Shown here one piece after another: positions 54,272 to 63,797 of a stretch of DNA of 64,000 bases (positions are counted from its first letter, which is position 1; every line of letters begins with the position of its first letter). This DNA comes from Cymbomonas tetramitiformis (lineage: Eukaryota > Chlorophyta > Pyramimonadophyceae > Pyramimonadales > Pyramimonadaceae): NCBI GenBank assembly GCA_001247695.2, contig LGRX02035263.1:1-64000 (forward strand). Direction: 5' to 3'. The position numbers were made by a program, and so were the translations under genes. The notes below the pieces were generated by a model. That model saw only the letters and a program-made list of their open reading frames with translations, did no database searches and was not told the origin of the DNA.

Positions 54272-57200
54272 ATGACGGCTAATTTTGACGAAAATATGTT
54301 TTCTATTCCTTTCGATGAAGGTTGCGAGATTATCTGCAAACCGTGCCCGGGAATAGTTATTGAAGATTCCATGGAAATAGGGGCTGACTTTTTCAATCAT
54401 GAGCCAATTCCAAGCACAGCCCCAAGCGCGAATACGCAATTGGTTCTTTGGAACGCGCCTTTGACGTGTAGATCGGAAGTTAGCTCTAATTCTTCACGCG
54501 TTTCCGGGTCACGCGCTTTGCGCGAAATTGACTTACAAGAGATAAAAAGCAGACTTGATACAGAATTTTCAGAGACAAGTTTGGACTTGAGGAATGAAGA
54601 CCCTCTTGTTTGTTTAAATGGTGAAGTAAACAAGCAGATTGTCGTGCGCAAACCGTACGAATCCGACATACGCAAGAAACAATATACGGGCGTAATTAGT
54701 ATTAAGCAGCGACGTTTGCAGGCTGACAGTATATCAATGGCAGAAACAATTAAGTGCAATTGCAAGTCGCACTGCTGTCTATCTTTCTCATCCGCAGATA
54801 TTCAGTCTTTTCGCGAAAATATTTTCAGTATGTCGCAAAAAGATAGAAAGGAATACTTCATCAAAGACTTGCTAAAAAACAGCTTTCGATCTGAGGACAA
54901 GTTCGACTTCAAATACTTTTTGGGCAAGAAGCAGGTATGTTTTTTTTTGAACTCGTTCATTAGCTAATGAACGGCCTCTGGCCAAAGCGCGACTCACAAT
55001 TAGACACTTTGGCTACGGGAACCGTTCATTAGCTAATGAACGGCCTCTGGCCAAAGCGCGACTCACAATTAGACACTTTGGCTACGGGAACCGTTCATTA
55101 GCTAATGAACGGCCTCTGGCCAAAGCGAAATTTTTCTTGGACCTTGTGATAGATTGTGTAATGTCATCACAGGAATGTGGAATATTGTATCATAAATTTC
55201 TAAATAAATTTCTTAAAGTACATTCGCGACGCGTTGGTCGAGTTGGTACGGCGCTAGGCTATGAACCTCGCACTCGTGGGTTCGATTCCCACTGAGGGTC
55301 TAGGTTGCGCAGATTTAAGGCGTGGTTTGGAGAGTGCTGACGAGCATGCGACGGCCGTCCCGCCTGCAGACGTGCAGTGTTGGGGGTGTCTCCCAAGCGT
55401 CTTAAATTGGCATGACCTACCAAAACCCTTATGCATTTTCTAGATAATGTGTTATTAATTTTTGAGTGACGGTTTTTTTTGTAACAGGTGTGCTTTAAGT
55501 TCTACTATATGGCTTACGGCATCAGCTACGGGTATCTTCACGACTGTCGGACACGCGTGCTCGAGGGCCGACACACGTTTGTTCATGGATTGACGTATTT
55601 GACAAAATATTTGACGAAGATTGCAGGAAGTGGCTCAAGATTCCATCGACGAACCGATTTTCTCAGTGCGATGTTTGCGCGTCCTTCAAGTTATTGAAGG
55701 AAGGCTTAACCAAATCTCAAAAAGGTGAATATTCATGAATAGCTTTGTGATGTGTTTATATGCTTATGTAATTTGTTCACTGACCCAAATTTGTGTATCT
55801 TGCACAGCGCAATACAACGGGCCTCTCAACAAACATCATGCAATCGCACGAGCGGAGCGCCAGAAGTTCTACAAACATGGTCGTAAAGCGAATATGACCA
55901 AGAGCATTACCATGAACAAAACTTGGCATAAGTATGCCTCGGTGATCATCGATGGCATGACGCAGTGGACCACCCGACTGCCACACTTTCGACGTATCCC
56001 TAAACATCTGGACTCTAAGGACTTCCTTGACGTGCACAACATGGGGAGCATGATCGAGAACGTGGGCCGCTTTATGGATTTCAACTACGCCAACTTCAAG
56101 GACGATGCGAACTTCCTTGTCAACGTTTTGCACCGGGATATCCTCCGCATTCAAGAGCATCGACGCAACGGGGACGGGGAAAATTCATACCCGATGCCGG
56201 AAGTATTGTATGTACAGCTTGACAATGTGAGCACCAACAAGAGCAAGTTGATGTTGGCATACGCAGCTTGGCTGGTGCACACGGACGTCTTTCGCAAGGT
56301 GAAACTCAACTTTCTGTTGGTGGGACATACGCACGAGAACATTGACCAGATGTTTTCACGCTTCTCCGTGCGTCTACGACGCAAGCAAGCTTGGACGCTC
56401 GACGAGATGATAGAGGTCGCACAAGAATGCTTTACGGATGGTGTAACGTGCGAGCACACCGAGAAGATCTTCGACTTCAGCTCTTGGTTTGATGGTCACG
56501 TCTTCGATTGCCACAATATTTTGGCACAGCAGGCTTTCAAGTTCAAGAAGAACGAGCACGGCGAAGTGGGCATGCAGTACAAACAGTATTCCATTTCACC
56601 CAAATGGTTACCCGAGACTCCATTGCCAAAGCTTGTTTCTACACCCCCTGTCACGGGGCCTGGATACATCAAGCCGATTCCTTTTACCGAAGAAGGCATC
56701 GAAAAGCTTGAGCATACCTTACAGGCGTTGAAGGACATTTTGGGCACAAAGCTGACGGAGGTGCACGAAAAGTTTTGGCGCGAGGATGTCATCGAGAAAC
56801 AGCGCCACCTAACTGCTGGTGGAGAATGTCAAGCGCCCGCGATACCCTTCCAGCATCCCGAGAAAATCGCCATCGAGCGCAATACCACCTTGGTTCGACT
56901 GATAGAGGCGCCCGCGTTGGCGATAGAAGCTGCCGAGGCTGCCGCCGTCCCCGCTATACCGGTGCGCATCCAACGCCGAATTGATCGAGCGCCGATAGAA
57001 GTGTACAACGGTAAACGGAAACACCAAGGTCGAGCCCAAAAGCGAGCAGAGCAGTACGTGGACAACGCCCAGTGGGAGGTCACCTACGGCCAGATGACAG
57101 TCGGCAGCTTTGCAGTGGCTCTCGCGGTGGAATCTGAAAACGACAAGTTCGCGTTCCGCGTACAACTGAAGCGAAGCGAATGGTCGGATCCGTTGTACTT

Positions 57201-57588
57201 GGTGAAGGTGGAGGCGCGCTATCCGTCAACTCAACAGCTGCTATATCGCTATTTCCAACCCAAAAAGCACACCGACACCAAGAAGAAGCACCTCGGCAAG
57301 CAGCTTGCGAGTCACCCAGGAGCTTTCGCAGCGCCACCGGGGCACCGACCGTCTACCGAGACTTTCGATAAGAATGAAATAGTGCTGGCATGGAATGTGG
57401 ATGCGAATGACCCCGAACGGAGTATACCGAACGAGCAATACGCGCAGATAGTCGTCGCTTTGCTTGCACAACAATCCAAACGCACGCGCAAGGACCTAGG
57501 TGACTTGAATGAATCGGATGATTCCGATGAAGACGAAGCTTTTGATAATTGCGTAGCGGTAGCGGTAGCACCTGAAGTGGACGCGTAA
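54272..57588 (+). CDS. DUF7869 protein, RNase H-like and transposase-like
   Basis: Exons 54272-54934, 55488-55724 and 55808-57588; introns GTATGT/AACAG (phase 0) and GTGAAT/CACAG (phase 1). The start is the first ATG (MTANFDENMF). Exon 1 ends with a Cys cluster (CNCKSHCC) and FLGKKQ, spliced to VCFKFYYMAYGIS. Exon 2 needs one extra base near 55588: the frame leaves ...RHTFVHG and resumes DVFDKIFDEDCRKWL and FSQCDVCASFK, and only a 1-nt loss makes the exon phases agree. Exon 3 holds the conserved core, with SVIIDGMTQ (here ASVIIDGMTQ, Asp at 55951), VLYVQLDNVSTNKS (Asp at 56221) and LLVGHTHENIDQMFSRFSV (about 56319). These acidic residues fit an RNase H/DDE-like fold. About 893 aa. The function of the family is unknown; transposase ancestry is inference. 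Confidence 0.75.
54955..55125. repeat. 69-bp tandem array with the same 18-bp palindrome (DUF7869 intron 1)
   Basis: Three copies of GTTCATTAGCTAATGAAC at 54955, 55024 and 55093. The spacer (GGCCTCTGGCCAAAGCGCG, then CACAATTAGACACTTTGGC) is unrelated to the spacer in the methyltransferase intron. Confidence 0.95.
55228..55300 (+). tRNA. tRNA-like sequence with A and B boxes, probably a SINE head or decayed tRNA
   Basis: A box TGGTCGAGTTGG at 55235-55246 and B box GGTTCGATTCC at 55279-55289. The D stem (GTCG/CGGC) and T stem (GTGGG/CCCAC) pair. The anticodon stem has one mismatch and the loop would read ATG. The acceptor arms (GACGCGT and TGAGGGT) do not pair, so it is unlikely to be a working tRNA. 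It lies in intron 1 of the DUF7869 gene, followed by about 140 bp that may be a SINE body. Confidence 0.4.
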
Positions 57589-57889
57589 AGCAAGACGAAA
57601 AAAAAACATGTAAATAATATGTGTATAACGTGTATATAGATTCTGAGTCAAAAGTTCTGTGTGTTTTCACTCCTCCTAGATTTCGAAAAGTGCATTTGAC
57701 CTCAATTTTGTACCATAAAAACCATTAAATCTAATGCACAACCTGCACTTGCATGTTCTTGACTGTTAAAATGCGGCTTTTTAAGCCTATCATGAGGTAA
57801 ATAAGGCAATATCATTTTCACATGAGAATATCATTTTCATCGAATAGTGTGTTTTTAAGCATTTTAAAACTAATCAAATCTAATCAAAG
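57589..57889. other. right subterminal region of hAT element
   Basis: AT-rich. It includes the inverted counterpart of the internal end sequence (ATATCATTTTCATCGAATAG TGTGTTTTTAA at about 57826-57858) and CTAATCAAATCTAATCAAAG next to the TIR. Confidence 0.5.
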
Positions 57890-57907
57890 TATTCATGAAG
57901 AGCCCTG
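57890..57907 (-). repeat. right terminal inverted repeat of hAT element
   Basis: TATTCATGAAGAGCCCTG, the exact complement of the left end, followed by CCGTGGCC. Confidence 0.9.
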
Positions 57908-60009
57908 CCGTGGCCATGCTCCTCGACAAGGGTTTATTACCTACAGCCGCCACCGGTCCTCCCTCCGCCGATGCGGCCGTGGCGACTACGGGTGTGCGCG
58001 AGGCACCGATACTCCGAGCTGACCATGCACCGGTCCAAGCACCGCCTTCCGCCCGTGAGGTCGACGATCCACTACCCACCACTCAACTTGCTCAGCAAGC
58101 CGTGACCATGCTTATCGACGAGGGTATCTTTCGCCCCTTTCAGGCGGCCGCCTCCGTCGCCTCTGGGCCCGCTCAGCCCGACCCCGCTGTTGTGCTGCGT
58201 CAACCTCCTCTCGCCGACTCTTTCTACCCCGATTATGGCGGAACACTTACGCAGATCGCGCAGCAAGCCGTGGCCATGCGCATCGAAGGCGGTTTCTTGC
58301 CGCCTCCGGCTGTCGACGCTGCTCCCAATTTTATGCAGGCGGCCGCCTCAGTCGCCCCCAGGCTTGGTCCGCCCGATCCCGTGGTTGTGTTACGTCAACC
58401 ACCTTTCGACATATCCCACCCCGATGCGGGCGGAACTCTTACGCAGTTCGCGCAGCAAGCCGTGGCGATGCGCACTGAAGGCGGCATATCTCCTCCTCCG
58501 GCGGTCGACGCTGCTCCCAACTCTCTCCAAGCGGCCGCCTCAGTCACCACCGGGCTAGCTCAACCTGACGCCGTTGCTGTGCTATGTCTCCCACCTCTCG
58601 ACATATCCCACCCCGATGATGGTGGAACACTCACGCAGATCGCGCGGCAAGCCGTGACCATGCGCATCGACGCCGGCGTATCGCCCCCTCCGGCCATCGC
58701 CGCGGAGCCCTTTATCTTTCAGGCGCCCGCCTCGGTTGCCACCCTCAGTACTCCACGTTCGCGCCGAAAGTCTTCGACTCCTATTCGACGTTCTTCTAAT
58801 TCGTCTGGATTGCAAACGACCACCCCACGTTCCGAACCCTTGTCCAAGACTTCCGCTCGGGTTGAGCCACTAAGTCCTCTACGACCGCTTACTTTATTCC
58901 AAGCTTTCAGGGGTGGGTGTGATACCACTCGATCTGCGCGTTTAACCACGACGGATATTCCTACGCCTACCCCACCGCCGATACCATCTCCGAGTACGGT
59001 TCCTTGCATCTCGTCGCCTGCGCATGCACCAAGCCCGATGGACCGTTTACTCCCCGGGCGAATGCTAAATGACGAAATTGTGGATTTGTATCTAGCAAGC
59101 GTACCTACGTCACGTCGAGAAGCAACGACATTCATCTGGCCAGGCCCCACGTATCCACTATTTCTCGGCTAGGTTTTATACGAAGTTAACGGAAGTATTC
59201 AACCCCGACCATCGGACGCACGCGGTGCAACTAGTGGGAGACACGTTCGTGGACATTACACCACCTGGTTCTCAGGAGCCCATGGCCATAGACCCACAAG
59301 CCGCCCCCGTGTACAGCCGCAATGTGCGCAGTTGGAATACCGAGCGCGCATTAGGGTATGGCATAACGTGTTGCGATATCTTCATGGTGCCTATCCACCA
59401 TCCCGGGGACCCGGGGCATTGGTCATTATTCGTGGTTGACGTTCCACGGAGCTGCATCACCAAGTACGATTCAATGTGCGACGTGCACCATCCCGAGGAT
59501 ATTTGCTTCATCAATCTAGAAACATTTATTCGTGAGGAATTCGCCGCACACAATTCTGCACGCCTCTCGGGTGTCACTTGGTGTAGGCAGACCGCTGTTG
59601 ATGCCCCTCAGCAACATAACACCATCGATTGCGGGGTCTATATGCTGCTCAACGCTACATTAATTTCTAAAGACGAACCTCTCAGCTATACCTTCGTTAA
59701 CATCGCCGCCGCCAGATCCACCATCTCCGAGCGCATCTTGAGGCACGGTGAACAGTTGTCGACTGAGCGACACTTGCGTATGAAAGGCCGAGGGCTGGCT
59801 GGAAAGCGTCGTAGCTCCCTTACTTCATCCTCACCATCGATTTATACCCCGAGAACCTTGCGGCGGAGCTCCAACACTCGTCGCCAACGAGCCCGTCGCT
59901 CCCAACCCGGGGTGATGGAAAGCGTGGCTCAAGGCCAACGAGACCGTCGCTCCCAACCCGGGGCGAAGGAAAGCGAGGCTCAAGGCAAACGAAACCGACG
60001 CTCCCAACC

Positions 60010-60286
60010 AGGGAAGGTATCTTCCTGGGATTGGCCGGCCCGGGGCCGTGTCACGGAGGCCCGGGCCGAAGGCGGGCCGAAGGAAAAGTTGCGGATGGGC
60101 CGAGTCGCATTGAGGGGAAAATCGATAAATTTCCAAAATTTTATCGATTTTTGACAAATTGTCATACTTAAAATTAAAAATTTGCGCCTGCGGCGGGCAA
60201 TTTTGGGTTCGGGCCGAGACGGGCCGGAATGTGGCCGAAGTGAATTCCCGATGCGGGCCGAGTCACCTCCGCGTAAGATATCTACC
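60010..60286 (-). mobile_element. Mutator-like MITE, copy 2
   Basis: The same element as 37785-38062 in reverse orientation, flanked by 11-bp CGCTCCCAACC on both sides (59999-60009 and 60287-60297). The target is itself part of a coding tandem repeat, so the duplication alone is ambiguous, but its length equals that of copy 1. Confidence 0.75.
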
Positions 60287-60454
60287 CGCTCCCAACCCAG
60301 GGTGACGGAATGCGAGACTCAAGGCAAACGAACCGACGCTCCCAACCGGGGTGAAGGAAGCCGAGGCTCAAGGCCAACGAGCCCGACGCTCCCAACCCGG
60401 GGTGAAGGAAAGCCGAGCTCAAGGTGAACGAGACCGACGCTCCCAACCCGATGA

Positions 60455-60612
60455 TCACATCTCGCCGCATTATCTCACCTCGCCGCATGATCACATCTCA
60501 CGGCATTGTTACATCTCACCGCATGATCACATCTCACCGCATTATTACATCTCACCGCATTATTACATCTCACCGCATTATTTCATCTCACCGCATCATT
60601 TCATCTCACCGG
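60455..60612. repeat. 18-bp repeat inside a coding region
   Basis: Eight or nine copies of CGCATTATTACATCTCAC-like units, inserted between two parts of the QPGVKE repeat region of the Ulp1/DUF6570 gene. Confidence 0.85.
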
Positions 60613-61479
60613 GGTGAAGGAAGGCGAGGCCGCAGGAGCGCAGCAGAAACGTCAAGATAAAAGGCGAGACGAGTTAGAACGGCGAATGCGCGTAAACGAA
60701 ACCCTCCCAACAGCTTCAGCCTTCCCAACCCCGCAAGACTTGGCGAAATTCGAGCAATGGCCAAACATCGCGGTCGCTGCCTTATGGGAGAGCACTGGCA
60801 TCGCACGATACCGCCGACATGAAGACATTTCCGATCCGGATGTACGGGAAAGTTATGTGAAAGAGATTGACGCCGCGGTGGTGACGGACGATATTTTGCA
60901 GCGATGTGTGAGTGCGTATGTGGACCGTACGTCTAATAAGCGGACTTTGGCTTCGTGTGCATCGTGTGGCATCCGTGATGTCGATCGTGAATACCGCCAA
61001 GATCTCCCTTTGAGCGAGTTGCATGACTCGTGCGTCGAGCTTACACGGGTTGAGCGTGACGCTTACTTTGCGTTTGGAGCGTATCGTTCATGTTACTCTC
61101 GGTACGAGTCACGCCACGAAGGCCGTGTGTTTATCTTCATCCGGACTTGGTGTATGTTAAAGCTAATGAGAATGCGATAGGCGTCGAGATGACCACATTG
61201 TGCTTGCCATGCCTCAATGGCGTCGAGAAGATGGATACCGACAGAAAGCCAGCACTTTCCATCGCCGCCGGACATGATTACGGTCATCCGTCGCGGGCCC
61301 CGTGCACGTACGATGGCTATAGTGGACTGCCTTCTTTACATCTCTTTGAGAAAATGGTGTTGCAACGCGTGGTTCCTTTCATGAACGTGGTCAAGCTCAC
61401 CGTAGGCATGTGGCACGCGTGGGTGGTACGTTTATGCATAATTTGACGATTTTTCGAAAAAATGACATTTAGAAGTGTT

Positions 61480-62340
61480 AGAAGGTTGGAGAAGTTTGGA
61501 GAAGGTTTGGACAAACTCAAAAATGTAAAATTTTGACATTTCGGGTTTTGGAGTAGCCGTGCGGGGCCATTTCGTTTACTGTACTGCAAATACCAGGGAA
61601 TCAAGTTGTGCACATGGAATGCTCGCGCGACACATTAATACGTTTATAAAAGGCCATTACAAGGTTTGGGAAGGTACTACATGCTAATATAAGGCAGTAA
61701 AAGGTTGCATATCAAATATTTTAGGGTTTTAGGGTTGCTGGCGGGGTGGTGTGGGTGAAAAATTAGCTGTGAGAGGGGGTTCGGCGTATGCGGGGTTCGC
61801 TATAAAGTGCACAATTTCGGGAAATGATGATATTACACGGTTTGATACTTTTAGAGAAGTTTGGAGAAGGTTTGGACAAACTCAAAAATGTAAAATTTTG
61901 ACGTTTAGGGTTTTGGAGTAGTCGTGCGGGGCCATTTTGGTCATTGCAAACAGCAGGAAATCGTGTTTTGCACTTGGCATGCATGCGCGGCAAATGAATG
62001 TGTCGCTACGAGGCCAATGGCAAGTTTGTGAAGGTGCACCATGCTAGTAGAAGGCATTAGAAAGTTGCATAGCCCATATTTTATTGTTATCGGGTTGCGG
62101 GGCCGTGTGGGAGAGATACTAGCTGTGAGAGCGGAGGTTTTATTATGTATGGGCTATGGGGCGGGGCGCTATAAAGTGCATGATTCCGGGAAATGATATT
62201 ATATGACTTAATATTTTTGGAGAAAATCGGAGAAGGTTCGTAGAAACAAAACCGATGCAATATTTTGACATTTTAGGTTTTTGAGTAGCCGCGCGGGGCC
62301 AATTTGTTCACTGCAAATATCAGGGTGCCATGTTATGCAC
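61480..62340. repeat. three degenerate ~365-bp tandem copies
   Basis: Units begin near 61487, 61853 and 62215 with GAAGTTTGGAGAAGGTTTGG or a decayed form, contain TTTTGGAGTAGCCGTGCGGG, and share CTATAAAGTGCA(C/T)AATT. No coding potential. They lie downstream of the last recognised splice donor (61426). Confidence 0.75.
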
Positions 62341-62650
62341 ACGGGAGATGTTTTTGAAAAGAGCAATTCACTATGCAAGTGCATTTCCCATGTTCATATT
62401 TCCACGTTCATATACAACCTAATGTATGGATACTTGCAAGTGGCATTATGGTATACGGCTATTATTATCGTATGCAAAATTACGTACTGTGCAAGATGCT
62501 GCAACGGAAATATAGTGTATGCTTATGCGTATGCGCGAGATGCTGTAGTGAGCACAATGTGTGCGCTTGTGCGTATGCTTATGGTGGGATGCTTTGAATA
62601 TGGCTTTGGGCGCACACTCGGCCGGGCACTGCCGAGAGTGCGCCCACCTC

Positions 62651-62709
62651 GAGGCGGTCAGGGATTCAACCTGAGCTGACCGGTGGCGAACCGGTCAGGC
62701 TGCCGCCCC
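62651..62709 (-). ncRNA. tRNA-like three-stem structure without D arm, copy 1
   Basis: Read on the minus strand: a 7-bp outer stem (GGGGCGG/CCGCCTC with one G-T pair), a 6-bp stem GACCGG/CCGGTC with loop TTCGCCA, and a 5-bp stem TCAGG/CCTGA with loop TTGAATC that resembles a T arm. Only six bases stand where a D arm would be. Expression is unknown. Confidence 0.35.
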
Positions 62710-62889
62710 TATCACCTGAGACGTGCCGTGCGAGATGCTGCAACGGAAATACAATGTATGCTTATGCGTATGTGCGAGATGTTGTAGTGCGCACAATGTG
62801 TGTCCTTGTGCGTATGCTTATGGTGGGATGCTTTGAATATGGCTTTGGGCGCACACTCGGCTGGGCACTGCCGAGAGTGCGCCCAACTC

Positions 62890-62948
62890 GAGGCGGTCAG
62901 GGATGCAACCTGAGCTGACCGGTGGCGAACCGGTCAGGCTGCCGCCCC
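62890..62948 (-). ncRNA. tRNA-like three-stem structure without D arm, copy 2
   Basis: Identical to copy 1 except for one loop base (TTGCATC). All stems are preserved. Confidence 0.35.
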
Positions 62949-63078
62949 TATCACATGAGACGTGCTGTGCGAGATGCTGCGGTGAGCACAAATTGTGTGC
63001 TAATGTATGTGCTTATGCATATCTGTATATCTATGCGGTGCGGTGCTTTATACATATTCAACTATAAGGAGCGCTCAC

Positions 63079-63760
63079 CTTTAGTTGTGGGTCAAGAGTA
63101 GCTTTGGGTGCGGAGATCTCAGAAGCCCGAGATACAGGGGTCGCCGACGGCGCCAGTTGCAGTGAACTCTGCATCACAAAGGGCATACACGCAGTTGTGA
63201 GTGTTGCGAGGCATAGAACTAGAAATGCGTTGATATATTATATTTGGAATCTAGTAATTATGAGTTGCTGACCTTTTTAGGGACTACAGAAGCTGGCTCT
63301 TGGGTCGACTGTGGCGTAGTTCCACAGGTTGCGGCATATGAACCCTGCAACACACGATGCTGAAATTCTTTTGGCTAAGCCACATGTGAACGCAAGTAGT
63401 GTTAAGGTTAAGGTTCACTCACTTTTGTGGCGTCTGCAGCTTCGAAAATGAGTCTTTCGGGCGGGTTAACAAATGATTCTCGGAGGTCGGTCAGGTCGGT
63501 CAATACGGTTTATCGCCAAAAGAAATTAAAATAAAAATTCTGCCGAAATGTAACGCTTTGTGCCCCCCCGCCCTGAGAACCACCTCCATGGCACGTCTTA
63601 CATTTGATCGCCGGTGCAATAGTTTTGGGGACCGCACAATCGGGGACCACACATTTCTCTACAACCTTTTCTTGCTTCCTCGAAATAGCTTTCTTGACAG
63701 CCTTTGTTCCACGGTTGATCCCCATGTTTCTTGGGCAAGGCGTGCTACTTACTCTTAGGT
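63079..63760 (-). CDS. 5' exons of an unrecognised small-exon gene (partial)
   Basis: Minus-strand pieces with good splice sites. A first frame, from about 63725, has MGINRGTKAVKKAISRKQ and a Cys cluster (CVVPDC...CKTCHG). An exon ends at 63423 (donor GTGAGT). Exon 63344-63273 is 72 bp (GSYAATCGTTPQSTQEPAS) and exon 63168-63079 is 90 bp (SSLQLAPSATPVSRASEIS), each with TGCAG acceptors and GTCAGC or GTGAGC donors. The product would be Ser/Pro/Thr-rich with a small zinc-binding site. How the first two pieces join was not resolved, and the gene would continue to lower coordinates. Confidence 0.35.
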
Positions 63761-63797
63761 TTCAGGAGCATAAAGTCCATTAAGTAAAGTCCGTCCA

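Larger units (their letters stand above)
46582..57907. mobile_element. 11.3-kb hAT-type composite element
   Basis: Terminal inverted repeats of 18 bp are perfect: CAGGGCTCTTCATGAATA at 46582-46599 and its complement at 57890-57907. The 8-bp target duplication CCGTGGCC is also perfect (46574-46581 and 57908-57915), and 8 bp is the hAT hallmark. The empty site restores a coding repeat. Contents from left to right are a frameshifted and C-terminally truncated hAT transposase, an internal copy of end sequences (49470-49662), a minus-strand methyltransferase gene, and a plus-strand DUF7869 gene. Perfect ends and duplication argue for recent transposition, so the transposase must have been supplied in trans. 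Confidence 0.9.
57908..61425 (+). pseudogene. Ulp1 protease plus Helitron-type DUF6570-like region, C-terminal part of the split gene
   Basis: It resumes at 57916 with the last 64-aa repeat, then four ~65-aa repeats with GGTLTQIAQQAVAMRIEGG. The Ulp1 (C48) domain starts LLPGRMLNDEIVDLYL. The frame shifts near 59165 (PTYPLF to SARFYTKLTE). The catalytic set follows: His in GHWSLFVVDVP (59417), Asp in YDSMCD (59468), Gln and Cys in QQHNTIDCGVYML (Cys at 59630). Next come 17-aa repeats (QPGVKESEAQGKRNRRS) interrupted by a MITE and an 18-bp microsatellite. The tail has CASCGIRD, HPDLVYV, LCLPCLNGVEK, LSIAAGHDYGH and LFEKMVLQRVVPFMNVVKLT, the Cys-rich DUF6570-like start of Helitron replicases. Further shifts lie near 60332 and 61125. 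A GTACGT donor at 61426 suggests more exons, but no Rep or helicase is visible. Confidence 0.7.
62490..62966. repeat. 239-bp tandem duplication
   Basis: Two copies (about 62490-62728 and 62729-62966) differ at only a few sites, followed by a partial third. Each contains a GC-rich hairpin (GGGCGCACACTCGG with CCGAGAGTGCGCCC, at 62608-62645 and 62847-62884) and a tRNA-like fold. Confidence 0.85.

Noticed and set aside
55228..55300. Functional tRNA-His(ATG)
   Set aside because: The acceptor stem does not pair, and ATG is not the usual eukaryotic His anticodon.
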